A stretch of DNA of 64,000 bases, from NCBI RefSeq assembly GCF_020387415.1, contig NZ_JAGWCB010000012.1, positions 372,001 through 436,000 on the forward strand, given 5' to 3'. This document shows positions 47,697-56,648 of this stretch, piece by piece (the first letter of the stretch is position 1; each line of letters begins with the position of its first letter). The DNA is from Ideonella benzenivorans (GTDB taxonomy: Bacteria > Pseudomonadota > Gammaproteobacteria > Burkholderiales > Burkholderiaceae_C). The position numbers and the translations under genes are program-made. The notes under the pieces are model-generated. The model saw only the letters and a program-made list of their open reading frames with translations. It made no database searches and had not been told where the DNA came from.

Positions 47697-49388
47697 ATGC
47701 TGCTCGACACGATCGACACCGCCCGCGATTTCGGGCGGCTGAAGAACATCGCCGGCGTGCTGATCCGGCACGGGCTGGGCGACCTGGTGCGCCGCCTGGG
47801 CTTGGCCGACACGCTGGACCGTGCCGGCCACCGCCTGCACTGGGAAGGCGCCGCCGACCTGGCCCGCCTGCCGCCACCGGTGCAGCTGCGCAAGGCGCTG
47901 GAGGAGCTGGGGCCCACCTTCGTCAAGCTGGGCCAGATCCTGGCCGGCCGGGCCGACCTGTTGGATGCTGAGTGGATCCACGAGCTGGAGCAACTGCACA
48001 GCCAGGTGCCGGCGCTGCCGCTGGACCAACTGCGGCCCCAGCTGGTGCAGGACCTGGGCGGCGAACCCGAGGACGTCTTCGCCAGCTTCGATGTCGAGCC
48101 GCTGGCCGCCGCCTCGATCGCCCAGGTGCACCGCGCCACACTGAAGGACGGCACCGAGGTCATCGTCAAGATCCGCCGCCCCGGCATTGAGACCATCATC
48201 GAATCCGACCTGCGGCTGCTGGAGCGCTTTGCCGGCGTGGCCGAGAAGCAGATGCCGGCCCTCAAGCCGTATCGGCCGCAGAACCTGGTGCGGGAATTCG
48301 GCCGTTCGCTGCGCCGCGAGCTGGACCTGGCCGCCGAGTGCCACAACGCCGAGCGCATCGCCACCAACCTGCTGCCGCTGGGCTTTGTGGTGATCCCCAC
48401 CGTGCACTGGGAATACACCAGCGCCCGGCTGAACGTGCAAAGCCGCATCCTGGGCGTGCCCGGCACCGATCTGGACCGGGTGGCCCGCGAGGGCATGGAC
48501 AAGGTGCTGCTGGCCCGGCGCGGCGCCCAGGCGGTGCTGAAGATGATCGTCGAGGACGGCTTCTTCCACGCCGACCCCCACCCCGGCAACGTCTTCTACC
48601 TGCCCGAGAACCGGCTGGCCTTCATCGACTTCGGCATGGTGGGGCGGCTGTCGGCCCGCCGACGCGAGGAACTGCTGCAGCTGCTGCTGGGCCTGGTGCA
48701 GCGCCGCCCGCAGGCCGTGGCCGATGTGCTGATGGACTGGGCGGGCGCCGACGCCAACGTGCAACTGGTGCAGCTGGAAGCCGAGATCGAGGACTTCGTC
48801 GACCAGTACCACGGCACGCCACTGGCCCAGCTGAGCCTGGGCGGGATGCTGTCGGACGTGACGGCCATCCTGCGCGAACACAGCCTGGCCCTGCCCTCGG
48901 ACTTGGCGCTGCTGATCAAGGCGTTCATTTCGCTGGAAGGCATGGGCCGGGCGCTGGACCCCGAGTTCCACATGGCCGAGGAAGCCCTGCCGCTGCTGCG
49001 CCAGGTGGTGCGCGCCCGCTACCAGCCCAAGGCGCTGGCCAGCCGGGGTCTGCAGTCCCTGCAGCGGGTGCTGCAGCTGGCGGAGCAACTGCCCCACGAC
49101 ATCTCGCGCCTGCTGCGGGCGGCCCGGCGCGGCCAGCTCAACATCAACATCGAGGTGCAGTCGCTGCAGCGCGTGGGCGATCAATTGGACCGGGCGGCCA
49201 GCCGGCTGTCGGTCGCACTGGTGATCGCCGCGCTGATCATCGGCTCCTCCATCGTCATGACGGTGAACGGCGGCCCGCACCTGCTGGGCCTGCCGGCCTT
49301 CGGGCTGATGGGCTTCGTCGGCTCGATCTTCGGCGCGCTCTGGCTGGTGCGCTCCATCATCCGCAGCCGACGCCACCTGGACGAGTGA
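47697..49388 (+). CDS. UbiB/ABC1 (AarF) family kinase-like protein
   Basis: A 563-residue atypical kinase-fold ATPase of the ubiquinone-biosynthesis UbiB group. It shows LGPTFVKLGQILAGRADLL (KxGQ), the Ala-rich loop AAASIAQVHRA, HADPHPGN and IDFGMVG, with two C-terminal membrane helices (residues about 500-555) that anchor it. A housekeeping ubiB would usually follow ubiE/ubiJ, which are not here, so this may be a paralogue. Confidence 0.88.
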   Translation: MLLDTIDTARDFGRLKNIAGVLIRHGLGDLVRRLGLADTLDRAGHRLHWEGAADLARLPPPVQLRKALEELGPTFVKLGQILAGRADLLDAEWIHELEQLHSQVPALPLDQLRPQLVQDLGGEPEDVFASFDVEPLAAASIAQVHRATLKDGTEVIVKIRRPGIETIIESDLRLLERFAGVAEKQMPALKPYRPQNLVREFGRSLRRELDLAAECHNAERIATNLLPLGFVVIPTVHWEYTSARLNVQSRILGVPGTDLDRVAREGMDKVLLARRGAQAVLKMIVEDGFFHADPHPGNVFYLPENRLAFIDFGMVGRLSARRREELLQLLLGLVQRRPQAVADVLMDWAGADANVQLVQLEAEIEDFVDQYHGTPLAQLSLGGMLSDVTAILREHSLALPSDLALLIKAFISLEGMGRALDPEFHMAEEALPLLRQVVRARYQPKALASRGLQSLQRVLQLAEQLPHDISRLLRAARRGQLNINIEVQSLQRVGDQLDRAASRLSVALVIAALIIGSSIVMTVNGGPHLLGLPAFGLMGFVGSIFGALWLVRSIIRSRRHLDE

Positions 49389-49498
49389 GTCCGGCCGCCC
49401 ACTGACGCGCCCGGCATCCGGGTTGGCGCGGACAGGGCTGCCCCCCTCCCCACGCCGTCCCGGCCGAGGTTAGGGTTCGGGATAAGGAGGGTTTGCCC

Positions 49499-50332
49499 AT
49501 GTCCCAGGTGTCTCCCCATCCCAGCGCGGCCTACGACCGCCCGGCCATCGCCGCCCCCGCCGGCAGCGTGCCGGCCCTGCGCCCCCTGCCGCTGAGCGCG
49601 CCGTTTCGCTGGCTGCTGATGGGCTGGCGCGATTTCAACGAGTGCCCGGCCATCGGTCTGTTCTACGGCACGGCCTTCATGGCGATGGGCTGGCTGCTGC
49701 TGTCGGTGTTCCACCATGCGCCGGCCTACACGCTGGCCCTGTCGGCCGGCTTTCTGCTGCTGGGCCCCTGCCTCTGCCTGGGGCTGTACCAGGCCAGCCG
49801 GGCCCTGCATCAAGGGGAGACGCCGGACCTGGGCCGCTCACTGCTGGCCTGGGAGACCCGCACCGGACAGCTGGCCATCTTCGGCTTCGTGCTGCTGATC
49901 CTGGAGATGCTGTGGGGACGCGCCTCGCTGATCGTCTTCGCCGTCAGCTTCGATGGCATGCCGGACTTCAAGGGCTCGCTGCTGGCCCTGCTGGAGCGGG
50001 AAAACCTGGAGTTCGCGCTGACCTATTTGTCAGTGGCCGCGGTGTTCGGCGGGCTGATCTTCTCGGTCAGCGCGGTGTCGATCCCGATGCTGCTCGACCG
50101 CGACACCGACGCCGTCACCGCCGGCCTGACCAGCCTGCGCCTGGTGCTGAGCCAGCCGCTGGTCATGCTGCTGTGGGCGCTGCTGCTGATGGTGCTGGTC
50201 ACGCTGGCCATGCTGCCCTGGTTCGCCGGCCTGTTGGTGGTGGCGCCGGTGCTGGGCCACGCCAGCTGGCATGCCTATCGCGAGGCGGTGCTGCCCGAGG
50301 CCGAAGACGACGGCTCGGCCGACCTCGATTGA
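49499..50332 (+). CDS. DUF2189 multi-pass membrane protein
   Basis: A 277-residue inner-membrane protein. After a Pro/Ala N-terminus, PFRWLLMGWRDFNECPAIGLFYG begins the DUF2189 domain. About six hydrophobic segments follow, including SVFHHAPAYTLALSAGFLLLGPCL and two long ones near 170-190 and 220-245. No function is known. AAGGAGG eight bases before the ATG at 49499 sets the start. Confidence 0.88.
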   Translation: MSQVSPHPSAAYDRPAIAAPAGSVPALRPLPLSAPFRWLLMGWRDFNECPAIGLFYGTAFMAMGWLLLSVFHHAPAYTLALSAGFLLLGPCLCLGLYQASRALHQGETPDLGRSLLAWETRTGQLAIFGFVLLILEMLWGRASLIVFAVSFDGMPDFKGSLLALLERENLEFALTYLSVAAVFGGLIFSVSAVSIPMLLDRDTDAVTAGLTSLRLVLSQPLVMLLWALLLMVLVTLAMLPWFAGLLVVAPVLGHASWHAYREAVLPEAEDDGSADLD

Positions 50333-50374
50333 GCGGAGTCCCCGCCCGCACAGGGCTTGCGGCAAGATGGCGGG

Positions 50375-50800
50375 ATGGATCTGTCCCCCGATGCCCCCTG
50401 CCCCTGCGGCCGGCCCGACCGGCAACGCCGCGGTCCCCCCCTGGCCTATGGCGCCTGCTGCGGCCGCTGGCACCACGGCCCGCAGCAGCTGCAGGCCCCA
50501 GACGCCGAGAGCCTGATGCGCTCGCGCTACAGCGCCTTTGTGCTGGGTCTGCACGACTACCTGCTGGCCACCTGGCACCCCGACACCCGCCCCGCCACGC
50601 TGGACCCGGACGAGCCCGGCCTGCGCTGGCTGGGCCTGGAGGTGCGCCGGCATGTCGCCCAGGATGCGGACCACGCGATGGTGGAGTTCGTCGCCCGCTG
50701 CAAGCTGGGCGGGCGCGCCCAGCGCCTGCATGAATGCAGCCGCTTCGTGCGGGACGCCCAAGGCCACTGGCTGTACCTGGACGGCGAGTTCCGCGACTGA
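50375..50800 (+). CDS. YchJ-like UPF0225 protein
   Basis: A 141-residue protein with an N-terminal zinc-binding CPCGRPDRQRRG...ACCGRWH (SEC-C-type), then the NTF2-like YchJ core AESLMRSRYSAFVLGLHDYLLATWHP. Function unknown, predicted metal-binding. The next gene starts right at its stop. Confidence 0.88.
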   Translation: MDLSPDAPCPCGRPDRQRRGPPLAYGACCGRWHHGPQQLQAPDAESLMRSRYSAFVLGLHDYLLATWHPDTRPATLDPDEPGLRWLGLEVRRHVAQDADHAMVEFVARCKLGGRAQRLHECSRFVRDAQGHWLYLDGEFRD

Positions 50801-51577
50801 ATGCCGCCGCCGTCTCCCGTCCCCATCCATCACCAGGACGAACACCTGCTGATCGTCCACAAGCCGGCCGGCCTGCTGGTACACCGCACGGCCCTGGACC
50901 GCCACGAGCACGACAGCCTGCTGGACCGCCTGCGCCAGTGGCTGCCGCCTGCGGACGCCGCCGGGCTGGCACCGGCCCACCGGTTGGACAAGGGCACCTC
51001 GGGCCTGCTGATCTTCACCCGCCATGCGGAAGCCGCGCGCCAGATGGGGCGGCTGTTCGAGCAGGGACGGGTGCACAAGCGCTATCTGGCCTTGGTGCGG
51101 GGCTGGCCAGGGCCCACCGGCGCCTGCGACCACCCCCTGGCGCGCGACCCGGAACGCCCCAGCCAAGGCCAACCGCAACTGCCCGCCCTCACCCACTATC
51201 GCCGACTCGCCCGGGTGGAATGGCCGCTGAGTGTCGACCCTCGTTTCCCCACGGCCCGCTACGCGCTGGTGGAAGCCGAGCCGCTGACCGGCCGACGCCA
51301 CCAGATCCGGCGCCACTTCAAGCACCTGGCCCACCCACTGGTGGGCGACGCCACCCACGGCAAAGGCCCGCACAACCGGGCGGTGGCGGCCTGGACCGGC
51401 ACGACGCGCCTCTGGCTGCTGGCCCACCACCTGAGCCTGCCGCACCCCATCCACGGGCAGCCGCTCTCGTACCACGCGCAACCCGAGCCCGAGTGGCCCG
51501 CGCTGCTGCAGCGCGGCCACTGGCTGGCGGATGACCCCGCCGGGCTGGTCCCGTTGCTCACGCCGGTCGACCACTGA
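50801..51577 (+). CDS. truC: RluA-family pseudouridine synthase, TruC-like
   Basis: A 258-residue pseudouridine synthase with HRLDKGTSGLLIF, whose aspartate is catalytic. The later EAEPLTGRRHQIRRHFKHLAHPLVGDATHG is the RluA/TruC C-terminal signature. E. coli TruC, of nearly the same length, modifies U65 of tRNA; the assignment here rests on length and motif. It begins immediately after the YchJ stop. Confidence 0.9.
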   Translation: MPPPSPVPIHHQDEHLLIVHKPAGLLVHRTALDRHEHDSLLDRLRQWLPPADAAGLAPAHRLDKGTSGLLIFTRHAEAARQMGRLFEQGRVHKRYLALVRGWPGPTGACDHPLARDPERPSQGQPQLPALTHYRRLARVEWPLSVDPRFPTARYALVEAEPLTGRRHQIRRHFKHLAHPLVGDATHGKGPHNRAVAAWTGTTRLWLLAHHLSLPHPIHGQPLSYHAQPEPEWPALLQRGHWLADDPAGLVPLLTPVDH

Positions 51578-51705
51578 GGCCCGGTCCTCGCCAGGGCGAT
51601 CGGCCAGTGGGCACTGCTCCCATGGCCGGGCAGCGCGACAATGCGGGCCCGCTCTTCGCAACCGCCAGCGCCCTTGCGCGCACCCGTGCGGCACCCACCC
51701 CATTC

Positions 51706-52590
51706 ATGCAAAACGGACTGCTTGCTGCCGCCCTGGCCTATGTCATCTGGGGCCTGTTTCCGCTCTACTTCCACCAGTTGACCCGGCTCGGCGCCTTTGA
51801 ACTGGTGCTGCACCGCACCGTCTGGGCCCTGTGCTTCCTGTTGTGCGTGCTGGCCTGGCGGCGACAGTGGCGCTGGCTGGGCCAGGCGTTGCGCCAACCC
51901 CGGCTGCTGGGGCTGTACGCGGCCAGCGCCGCCCTGCTGTCGGTCAACTGGCTGATCTACGTCTGGGCCGTCAACAACGGCCATGTGCTGGAAGCCAGCC
52001 TGGGCTACTTCATCAACCCTCTGGTCAATGTGCTGCTGGGCGTGCTGGTGCTGCGCGAACGCCCACGCCCGCTGCAATGGCTGGCCCTGACTCTGGCCGC
52101 CAGCGGTGTGTTGTGGATGGCCTGGCGCACCGGTGCGCCACCCTGGGTGGCGCTGGCCCTGGCGCTGAGCTTCGGCCTCTACGGCCTCATCAAGAAGACG
52201 GCTCCACTGGAGGCCTTTGAGGGCCTCACCTTCGAAACCCTGCTGCTGGCCCTGGTGGCAGTGCCACTGCTGATCGGCTGGGACCTGACCGGGCACAGCA
52301 GCATGACGGGCGCCCCCGCCTCGCTGTGGGCCTGGCTGCTGCTGGCCGGCCCGCTGACGGCCATCCCCCTGCTGCTGTTCGGCCACGGCGCCCGCCGCAT
52401 CCCGCTGGGCACCCTGGGCCTGCTGCAGTACATCAGCCCTTCGCTCCAGTTCCTGCTGGGCGTCTGGCTGTTTCATGAACCCCTTCAACCCGACCGCCTG
52501 GCCGGCTTCGCGCTGATCTGGCTGGCTCTGCTGCTCTACAGCGGCGAAACCCTCTGGCGCGCCCGCCTGGTCGCCCCGCGCCCTGCATGA
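51706..52590 (+). CDS. rarD: EamA-type transporter RarD
   Basis: A 294-residue inner-membrane permease with ten hydrophobic segments in two EamA halves. NGLLAAALAYVIWGLFPLYFHQL opens it, and LSVNWLIYVWAVNNGHVLEASLGYFINPLVNVLLG is the RarD signature. The substrate is unclear; E. coli RarD was named from chloramphenicol sensitivity. The ATG at 51706 was chosen because the 33 in-frame codons before it lack similarity. Confidence 0.9.
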   Translation: MQNGLLAAALAYVIWGLFPLYFHQLTRLGAFELVLHRTVWALCFLLCVLAWRRQWRWLGQALRQPRLLGLYAASAALLSVNWLIYVWAVNNGHVLEASLGYFINPLVNVLLGVLVLRERPRPLQWLALTLAASGVLWMAWRTGAPPWVALALALSFGLYGLIKKTAPLEAFEGLTFETLLLALVAVPLLIGWDLTGHSSMTGAPASLWAWLLLAGPLTAIPLLLFGHGARRIPLGTLGLLQYISPSLQFLLGVWLFHEPLQPDRLAGFALIWLALLLYSGETLWRARLVAPRPA

Positions 52591-52594
52591 GCCG

Positions 52595-52624
52595 GAGACA
52601 CAGCCAACGAAACCGTGGTATAGT
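52595..52624 (+). promoter_or_regulatory. Candidate tRNA-Ala promoter
   Basis: TATAGT at 52619-52624 lies 11 bases before the tRNA. A weak -35 (GAGACA at 52595) is 18 bases upstream. The -10 is convincing; the -35 less so. Confidence 0.45.
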
Positions 52625-52635
52625 GATTGGCTTCT

Positions 52636-52711
<76 letters not shown>

Positions 52712-52721
52712 AGAACCGCAC

Positions 52722-52750
52722 AGGGGTTGCACCGAAAGGCCGCAACCCCT
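52722..52750 (+). terminator. Element-carried terminator behind tRNA-Ala
   Basis: A perfect 9-bp stem AGGGGTTGC/GCAACCCCT with a loop of ACCGAAAGGCC type. It resembles the terminator beyond attR at 59891, so the element appears to replace the tRNA terminator it displaced. Confidence 0.7.
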
Positions 52751-52817
52751 TGTCGCTTCTAGGATTTGTGCTCTGACAAGCACTTAGGAACCGGTCCCGC
52801 TCTGCCCTCGCCCCGAG

Positions 52818-52829
52818 GACTGTGTAAGA
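52818..52829 (+). repeat. Candidate integrase arm-type site, left
   Basis: GACTGTGTAAGA, repeated exactly at 59801-59812 near the other end, with a partial copy CGTGTAAG at 52834. The position between att core and integrase fits an arm-binding site and would also place the integrase promoter under its control. Confidence 0.5.
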
Positions 52830-52849
52830 GCACCGTGTAAGCTGGTCGC

Positions 52850-54667
52850 GTGAATGACTCTGACGTGACCCCTTTTCCTGGCGTGTACCTCCGCGAAGGC
52901 AGCACCGTCTACCAGTTCGGAATCCAGGTCCCCACGGACCTGCGAGAACACTTCAAGACCCAATGGGCCGTGCGCAAGTCGCTGGGCACCAAGGACCTCC
53001 GCGAGGCCAACGCAAAGGCGAAGGCCCTGCATGCGGAGTGGGAGGAGAAGTTCGGGGCCCTCCGCAGGAGGCAGAACCCGGAGCCCGTCCCCCTGACCCC
53101 TGCACTGGTCGCCACCTTCGCCCGTGAGGTGCGCCGCTGGGTGCTGGAGGCGGACGACAACATGCGAGCCTTCCCGAGTGCTGCCAGAGCCCTCCAGGTG
53201 GCGCAGCTGGGGAAGCTACGGGCCGAGCTGGAGAAGACCCCCGAGGGGGCCGCGCTGGCCCAAGCCGTGCGCCCCGACCTGTCCGCCTTGACCATCGGAG
53301 GACAGGCCGAGCCCTCACCCGCCCCTGATCCCCTGGCCGGTCTCTCTGCCCCCGAAGCCGAGGCCCTGGCACAGTGGAACGCTGCCGGTGTGGCTGCGGC
53401 TGCTGTGGACATGGCCCGCCAGAACCTGCGCTCTGTCCTGCCCCTGGCCGAGGGCATCGCCCTGGAGATGGGACTGCGGGTGAACTGGACCAGCCCCGAG
53501 GGCGTGCAGGCACTCCGGGAACTCCTCAAGGCGCACCGACAGGCCACAGAGGAGGCCCTGCTGCGAGACCGTGGGGAGGTGATCAACACCCCTGCCGCCG
53601 AGCCCTCCACCAGCGCCAGCAGCGGACACCCTCAGGAAGGCACCCAGCAGCCCGCAGGAGGGCCGAACGGGGCCAAGGCAGGACACACCCCCATGGATGC
53701 CTTTGAGGCTTGGCAAAGGCGCAAGCCTGGGCGACCGGTCAAGTCCGTGGCGAAGTACCGCGCCACAGCCGAGAAGCTCGCCAAGCTCGCCCGCGTGCCC
53801 ATCCTGGAGCAGCTAACCCGGGAGGATGGGCGAGCCATCCAGGACAAGCTGATGGCCGAGGCCACCGAGCGTGGGGGCCGGGCGCAAAACACCGCCGCAT
53901 CGGAGCTGGGCCGCATCAAAACTCTGTTCAATGAGGCCGTGGACCTGGGATGGATTGACCGCAGCCCGATGCCCGCACGAGGCATCGAGAGGATCAAGGC
54001 CGACCGCAGGGCCTGGACGAGGGCCGACCTGCCTCGCCTGTTCGATGACCCCCTCTTCACCGACTATGCCGTGCCCAGCGCCTCCATGGCGGGCCTGGAC
54101 GCTGCCTACTGGCTTCCTCTGCTGGGCCTGTACACCGGGGCCCGGGTGTCCGAGTTGGCGCAACTGCGCACCTCCGACATTGAACACACCGAGGAGGCAG
54201 GCTGGGTGCTGCACATCCAGGAGGATCAGGAGGAGGGCCTGCGGGTCAAGAACGCCCACTCAGTGCGGGACGTGCCCATTCACCCCGAACTGGTGCGCCT
54301 GGGCTTCGTGGACTACTGGCGGGCCATCGCAGAGCACGGGGCGGGCCCCCTGTGGCCTGCACTGCGCCGCACGGAGTTGAACGGTGCCGGGGGCAAGTTC
54401 AGCCAGTGGTTCGGGAAGTACAAGGCCGCCAAGGGCTTCGGCCCTGATCTGGTCTTCCACTCGTTCAGGCACACCGTGGAGACCGAACTGCGGGCCCTGC
54501 GAACCCCTAAGTACCTCATCGACGCCATCACCGGCCACGCTGGAAAGACGGTCGCGGACGACTACGCGCACACCACCGTGGGCACCTTGAGGGAGGCTCT
54601 GGACCCGCTGGCCTACCCTGGCTTGGAGCTGCCCCGGGTGTTCACTGCGCCCGCCTGGAAGCCCTGA
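52850..54667 (+). CDS. int: Tyrosine recombinase integrase
   Basis: A 605-residue integrase. Residues about 1-60 form an arm-binding-type domain (GVYLREGSTVYQFGIQVPTDLREH), then a long Ala/Pro-rich middle. A core-binding SAM-like domain lies at about 280-380. The catalytic domain has the first arginine in TGARVSELAQL, then HSFRHTVETEL (HxxR) and the GHAGKTVADDYAH region with the tyrosine nucleophile in DDYAH. It is longer than typical (about 400). It starts at GTG 52850; there is no strong ribosome site. It sits directly after the tRNA, as expected for a tRNA-targeting integrase. Confidence 0.93.
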   Translation: MNDSDVTPFPGVYLREGSTVYQFGIQVPTDLREHFKTQWAVRKSLGTKDLREANAKAKALHAEWEEKFGALRRRQNPEPVPLTPALVATFAREVRRWVLEADDNMRAFPSAARALQVAQLGKLRAELEKTPEGAALAQAVRPDLSALTIGGQAEPSPAPDPLAGLSAPEAEALAQWNAAGVAAAAVDMARQNLRSVLPLAEGIALEMGLRVNWTSPEGVQALRELLKAHRQATEEALLRDRGEVINTPAAEPSTSASSGHPQEGTQQPAGGPNGAKAGHTPMDAFEAWQRRKPGRPVKSVAKYRATAEKLAKLARVPILEQLTREDGRAIQDKLMAEATERGGRAQNTAASELGRIKTLFNEAVDLGWIDRSPMPARGIERIKADRRAWTRADLPRLFDDPLFTDYAVPSASMAGLDAAYWLPLLGLYTGARVSELAQLRTSDIEHTEEAGWVLHIQEDQEEGLRVKNAHSVRDVPIHPELVRLGFVDYWRAIAEHGAGPLWPALRRTELNGAGGKFSQWFGKYKAAKGFGPDLVFHSFRHTVETELRALRTPKYLIDAITGHAGKTVADDYAHTTVGTLREALDPLAYPGLELPRVFTAPAWKP

Positions 54668-54976
54668 GGGGCCCCAAGGGGCGGCCGAATTTCTGGCCAA
54701 AATTTCCGAGGGGGTATCTGATGAGCCCGGGGCCGGAGTTCCCCCCCGTGGGGGTGCCCTTCCTGGTCAACAACGGACGCAAATCCGTGTGGAACGGATG
54801 GCTCATCCCTTGAGCTGAAGCTCCCTCGGTTGCAACAGTTGCAGATGGGGGAAGGTCGATGGCACAGGCGAGGATCAAAGGATATCAGGCCCAGCGGTAG
54901 ACGCATCTCTGCTGATGCGCTGCCCCCTGTTCTGCGGGTGCAATGGGGGCTGTTCAACCCACAGGAAACACCCCTG
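54668..54976. other. Noncoding gap after the integrase
   Basis: About 310 bases without a convincing gene. It holds the imperfect palindrome listed at 54687. Frames here are short or shadow-like. Confidence 0.4.
54687..54706. repeat. Imperfect 20-bp palindrome
   Basis: GAATTTCTGGCCAAAATTTC is a near-palindrome centred on GGCC, 19 bases after the integrase stop. Its AT-richness stands out. It could be an operator or part of an excision region. Confidence 0.4.
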
Positions 54977-55237
54977 ATGACCACTGCAACCGCTGCCGCT
55001 TCCTCCGTGTCCTTCCGCCTCCTGGGTGCCCCCTTGCTGGCCCTGGCCGACCTCTCCGTCCGGGGCATCTGCCGGGCCCTGTCCAAGGTCTCCCGGGTCA
55101 CCGATGGCGGGGTCTTCCGCTATCCGAACGGGCCCGCCTTCCTGGACTGCTGGCATGAGCGGTCCGAGCTCGGGGGCTCGGTGATCCTGCGCCTGGGACG
55201 GGTGGAGGTTTGCGCCGACTACCGGCACCCGGCCTGA
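54977..55237 (+). CDS. Hypothetical element protein, 86 residues
   Basis: Not recognised. It begins MTTATAAASSVSFRLLGAPLLALADLSVRGICRALSKV and ends with GGSVILRLGRVEVCADYRHPA. AGGAAA lies about ten bases upstream. The hydrophobic first third might be a membrane helix. It lies between integrase and serine recombinase. Confidence 0.5.
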   Translation: MTTATAAASSVSFRLLGAPLLALADLSVRGICRALSKVSRVTDGGVFRYPNGPAFLDCWHERSELGGSVILRLGRVEVCADYRHPA

Positions 55238-55355
55238 TAGCAGAGTCCCGCCAAGGCCCGCAGGAGCCTCCAGGCGGGCCTGCAGCAGCGCGGACAGGGC
55301 CAACCCACAGGGGCACGCTCTGAGGACCCACAGCTGCCGGACTGCCCCGCCTCGG

Positions 55356-55471
55356 GAACTGGTTCGATTCGGGTGTACCTCCAAGGACACGGCCCTCCCT
55401 GGTTCGATATAGCCAGATTGACAACTCAAAGCGAACCGACATAATACGAACCATCCAAACGGAACCAGTTC
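55356..55471. promoter_or_regulatory. GGTTCG/CGAACC operator array over the recombinase promoter
   Basis: GAACTGGTTC at 55356-55365 and its exact inverse GAACCAGTTC at 55462-55471 are each a GAAC-NN-GTTC dyad. Between them are half-sites GGTTCG at 55401 and CGAACC at 55432 and 55447. The last dyad ends three bases before the recombinase ATG; one half-site lies within the promoter spacer and one at the predicted start of transcription. This fits autorepression, or a res site bound by the recombinase. Confidence 0.6.
55418..55445 (+). promoter_or_regulatory. Strong sigma-70 promoter of the serine recombinase
   Basis: A perfect TTGACA (55418-55423), 16-base spacer and CATAAT (55440-55445). The start of transcription would be near 55452, giving a leader of about 23 bases. 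The spacer contains a CGAACC half-site. Confidence 0.7.
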
Positions 55472-55474
55472 GCT

Positions 55475-56107
55475 ATGCCATTCGTCCGCGCCTACCTCCG
55501 AGCCAGTACCGAAGACCAGGACGCCTCCCGCGCCCGCAGTGACCTGGAGACCTTCGCCCGTGAGCACCACCTCCAGGTCGCCTCCTGGTACATGGAGAAC
55601 GAGTCCGGGGCCAAGCTGGAGCGCCCCGAGTTGTTCCGCCTGATCCGGGACGCGAGCCCTGGGGACGTGCTCCTGGTCGAACAGGTGGACCGGCTGTCCC
55701 GCCTGAGCACCCAGGATTGGGAGACGCTAAAGGCCAAGCTCCAGGAGAAGCGCTTGCGGGTGGTGGCTCTGGATCTGCCCACAAGCTGGATGGGCGCCAG
55801 CGCCAACATGGACGAGACCACCCAGGCGCTCCTGGACGCTGTGAACCGCATGCTCCTGGACATGCTGGCAGCCGTGGCCCGCAAGGACTACCAGGACCGC
55901 AGGCGCAGGCAAGCCCAGGGCATCGCCAAGGCCAAGGAGGCCGGGAGCTACAAGGGCCGCAAGGTGGACGCAGAGCGCCACGCCCTCATTGCCGAACTGC
56001 TGGATAAGGGGCTCTCCTGGTCCAAGGTGTGCGAGGCCACCAAGGCCAGCCGCTCCACCGTGCTGCGGGTGGTCAACGCCAGGAAGGAAGCCGCACAGGC
56101 CGCCTGA
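55475..56107 (+). CDS. Serine recombinase (resolvase/invertase family)
   Basis: A 210-residue recombinase. The catalytic serine lies in AYLRASTEDQ (about residue 11), with EQVDRLSRLSTQDW carrying the conserved DRLSR arginines near 70. The long E-helix follows, then a C-terminal helix-turn-helix (LLDKGLSWSKVCEATKASRSTVLRVV, about 175-200). It could resolve dimers or multimers, invert DNA, or help maintain the element. The tyrosine integrase already present makes a resolution or regulatory role more likely than integration. Confidence 0.93.
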   Translation: MPFVRAYLRASTEDQDASRARSDLETFAREHHLQVASWYMENESGAKLERPELFRLIRDASPGDVLLVEQVDRLSRLSTQDWETLKAKLQEKRLRVVALDLPTSWMGASANMDETTQALLDAVNRMLLDMLAAVARKDYQDRRRRQAQGIAKAKEAGSYKGRKVDAERHALIAELLDKGLSWSKVCEATKASRSTVLRVVNARKEAAQAA

Positions 56108-56449
56108 CCGCCCACCAGCGAGGGCCCGCCAGCTGCCCCCTCCGCCCCTCTTCCAGCGCCTGCCGAGGACCATCCTGGGCAGGCGTTCTCATTTCAACGA
56201 AATCGCTTCGCTAAGTGCTTGATACACAAGCAACTCGACCAGCGCGTGCCCATTTATGCAGCAGAAACGCGGCCTAAACCCTGAGTATTGGGGAGAGCCT
56301 CCCTCCCCTCCCTCGTTCACACCCTATAGGTATACCTAGAGGACCCCTTGTAGTGGCCCTGTAGGTCCCCTGAAGTTGGCCCGCTGCTGGCTTTCCTGGG
56401 CATGACCGAGGACACCCATCCCATTGCAGTCACTGAAGGAGTGAAGCCC
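56108..56449. other. Regulatory gap before the RHH-like gene
   Basis: About 340 bases with no gene I can support. It contains the overlapping palindromes listed at 56323, and several short direct GGTCCCC/GACCCC-like runs just before the coding region. Confidence 0.4.
56323..56338. repeat. Overlapping palindromes upstream of the RHH-like gene
   Basis: CCTATAGG (56323-56330) and TAGGTATACCTA (56327-56338) are both perfect palindromes sharing four bases. They lie about 110 bases before the RHH-like start and resemble a repressor operator or a -10 region. Confidence 0.45.
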
Positions 56450-56644
56450 ATGCACCAGCCCAAGGTGTACCGGCAGCTTGCCTTCCCTGTCCCGGTGTTC
56501 GACCGGATCAAGGAGGTCCAGCGCCAGCAGGCCGCACTGAGCGGCCAACACATGACCATCGCCCAGGTGGTCGGTCACATCGTCCAAGCCCACCAGCGCC
56601 AGGAATGTCAGGAACGTGTCACCCGTGCTGCCCTCCTACGCTGA
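56450..56644 (+). CDS. Small RHH-like DNA-binding protein, probable
   Basis: A 64-residue protein. VYRQLAFPVPVFDRIKEVQRQ followed by MTIAQVVGHIVQAHQ fits a ribbon-helix-helix: a strand, then two helices. I prefer the ATG at 56450 because GAAGGAG lies eight bases upstream; an ATG at 56402 would add 16 residues. No family match is claimed. A role in repressing element genes through the palindromes upstream is an inference. Confidence 0.6.
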   Translation: MHQPKVYRQLAFPVPVFDRIKEVQRQQAALSGQHMTIAQVVGHIVQAHQRQECQERVTRAALLR

Positions 56645-56648
56645 CCCC

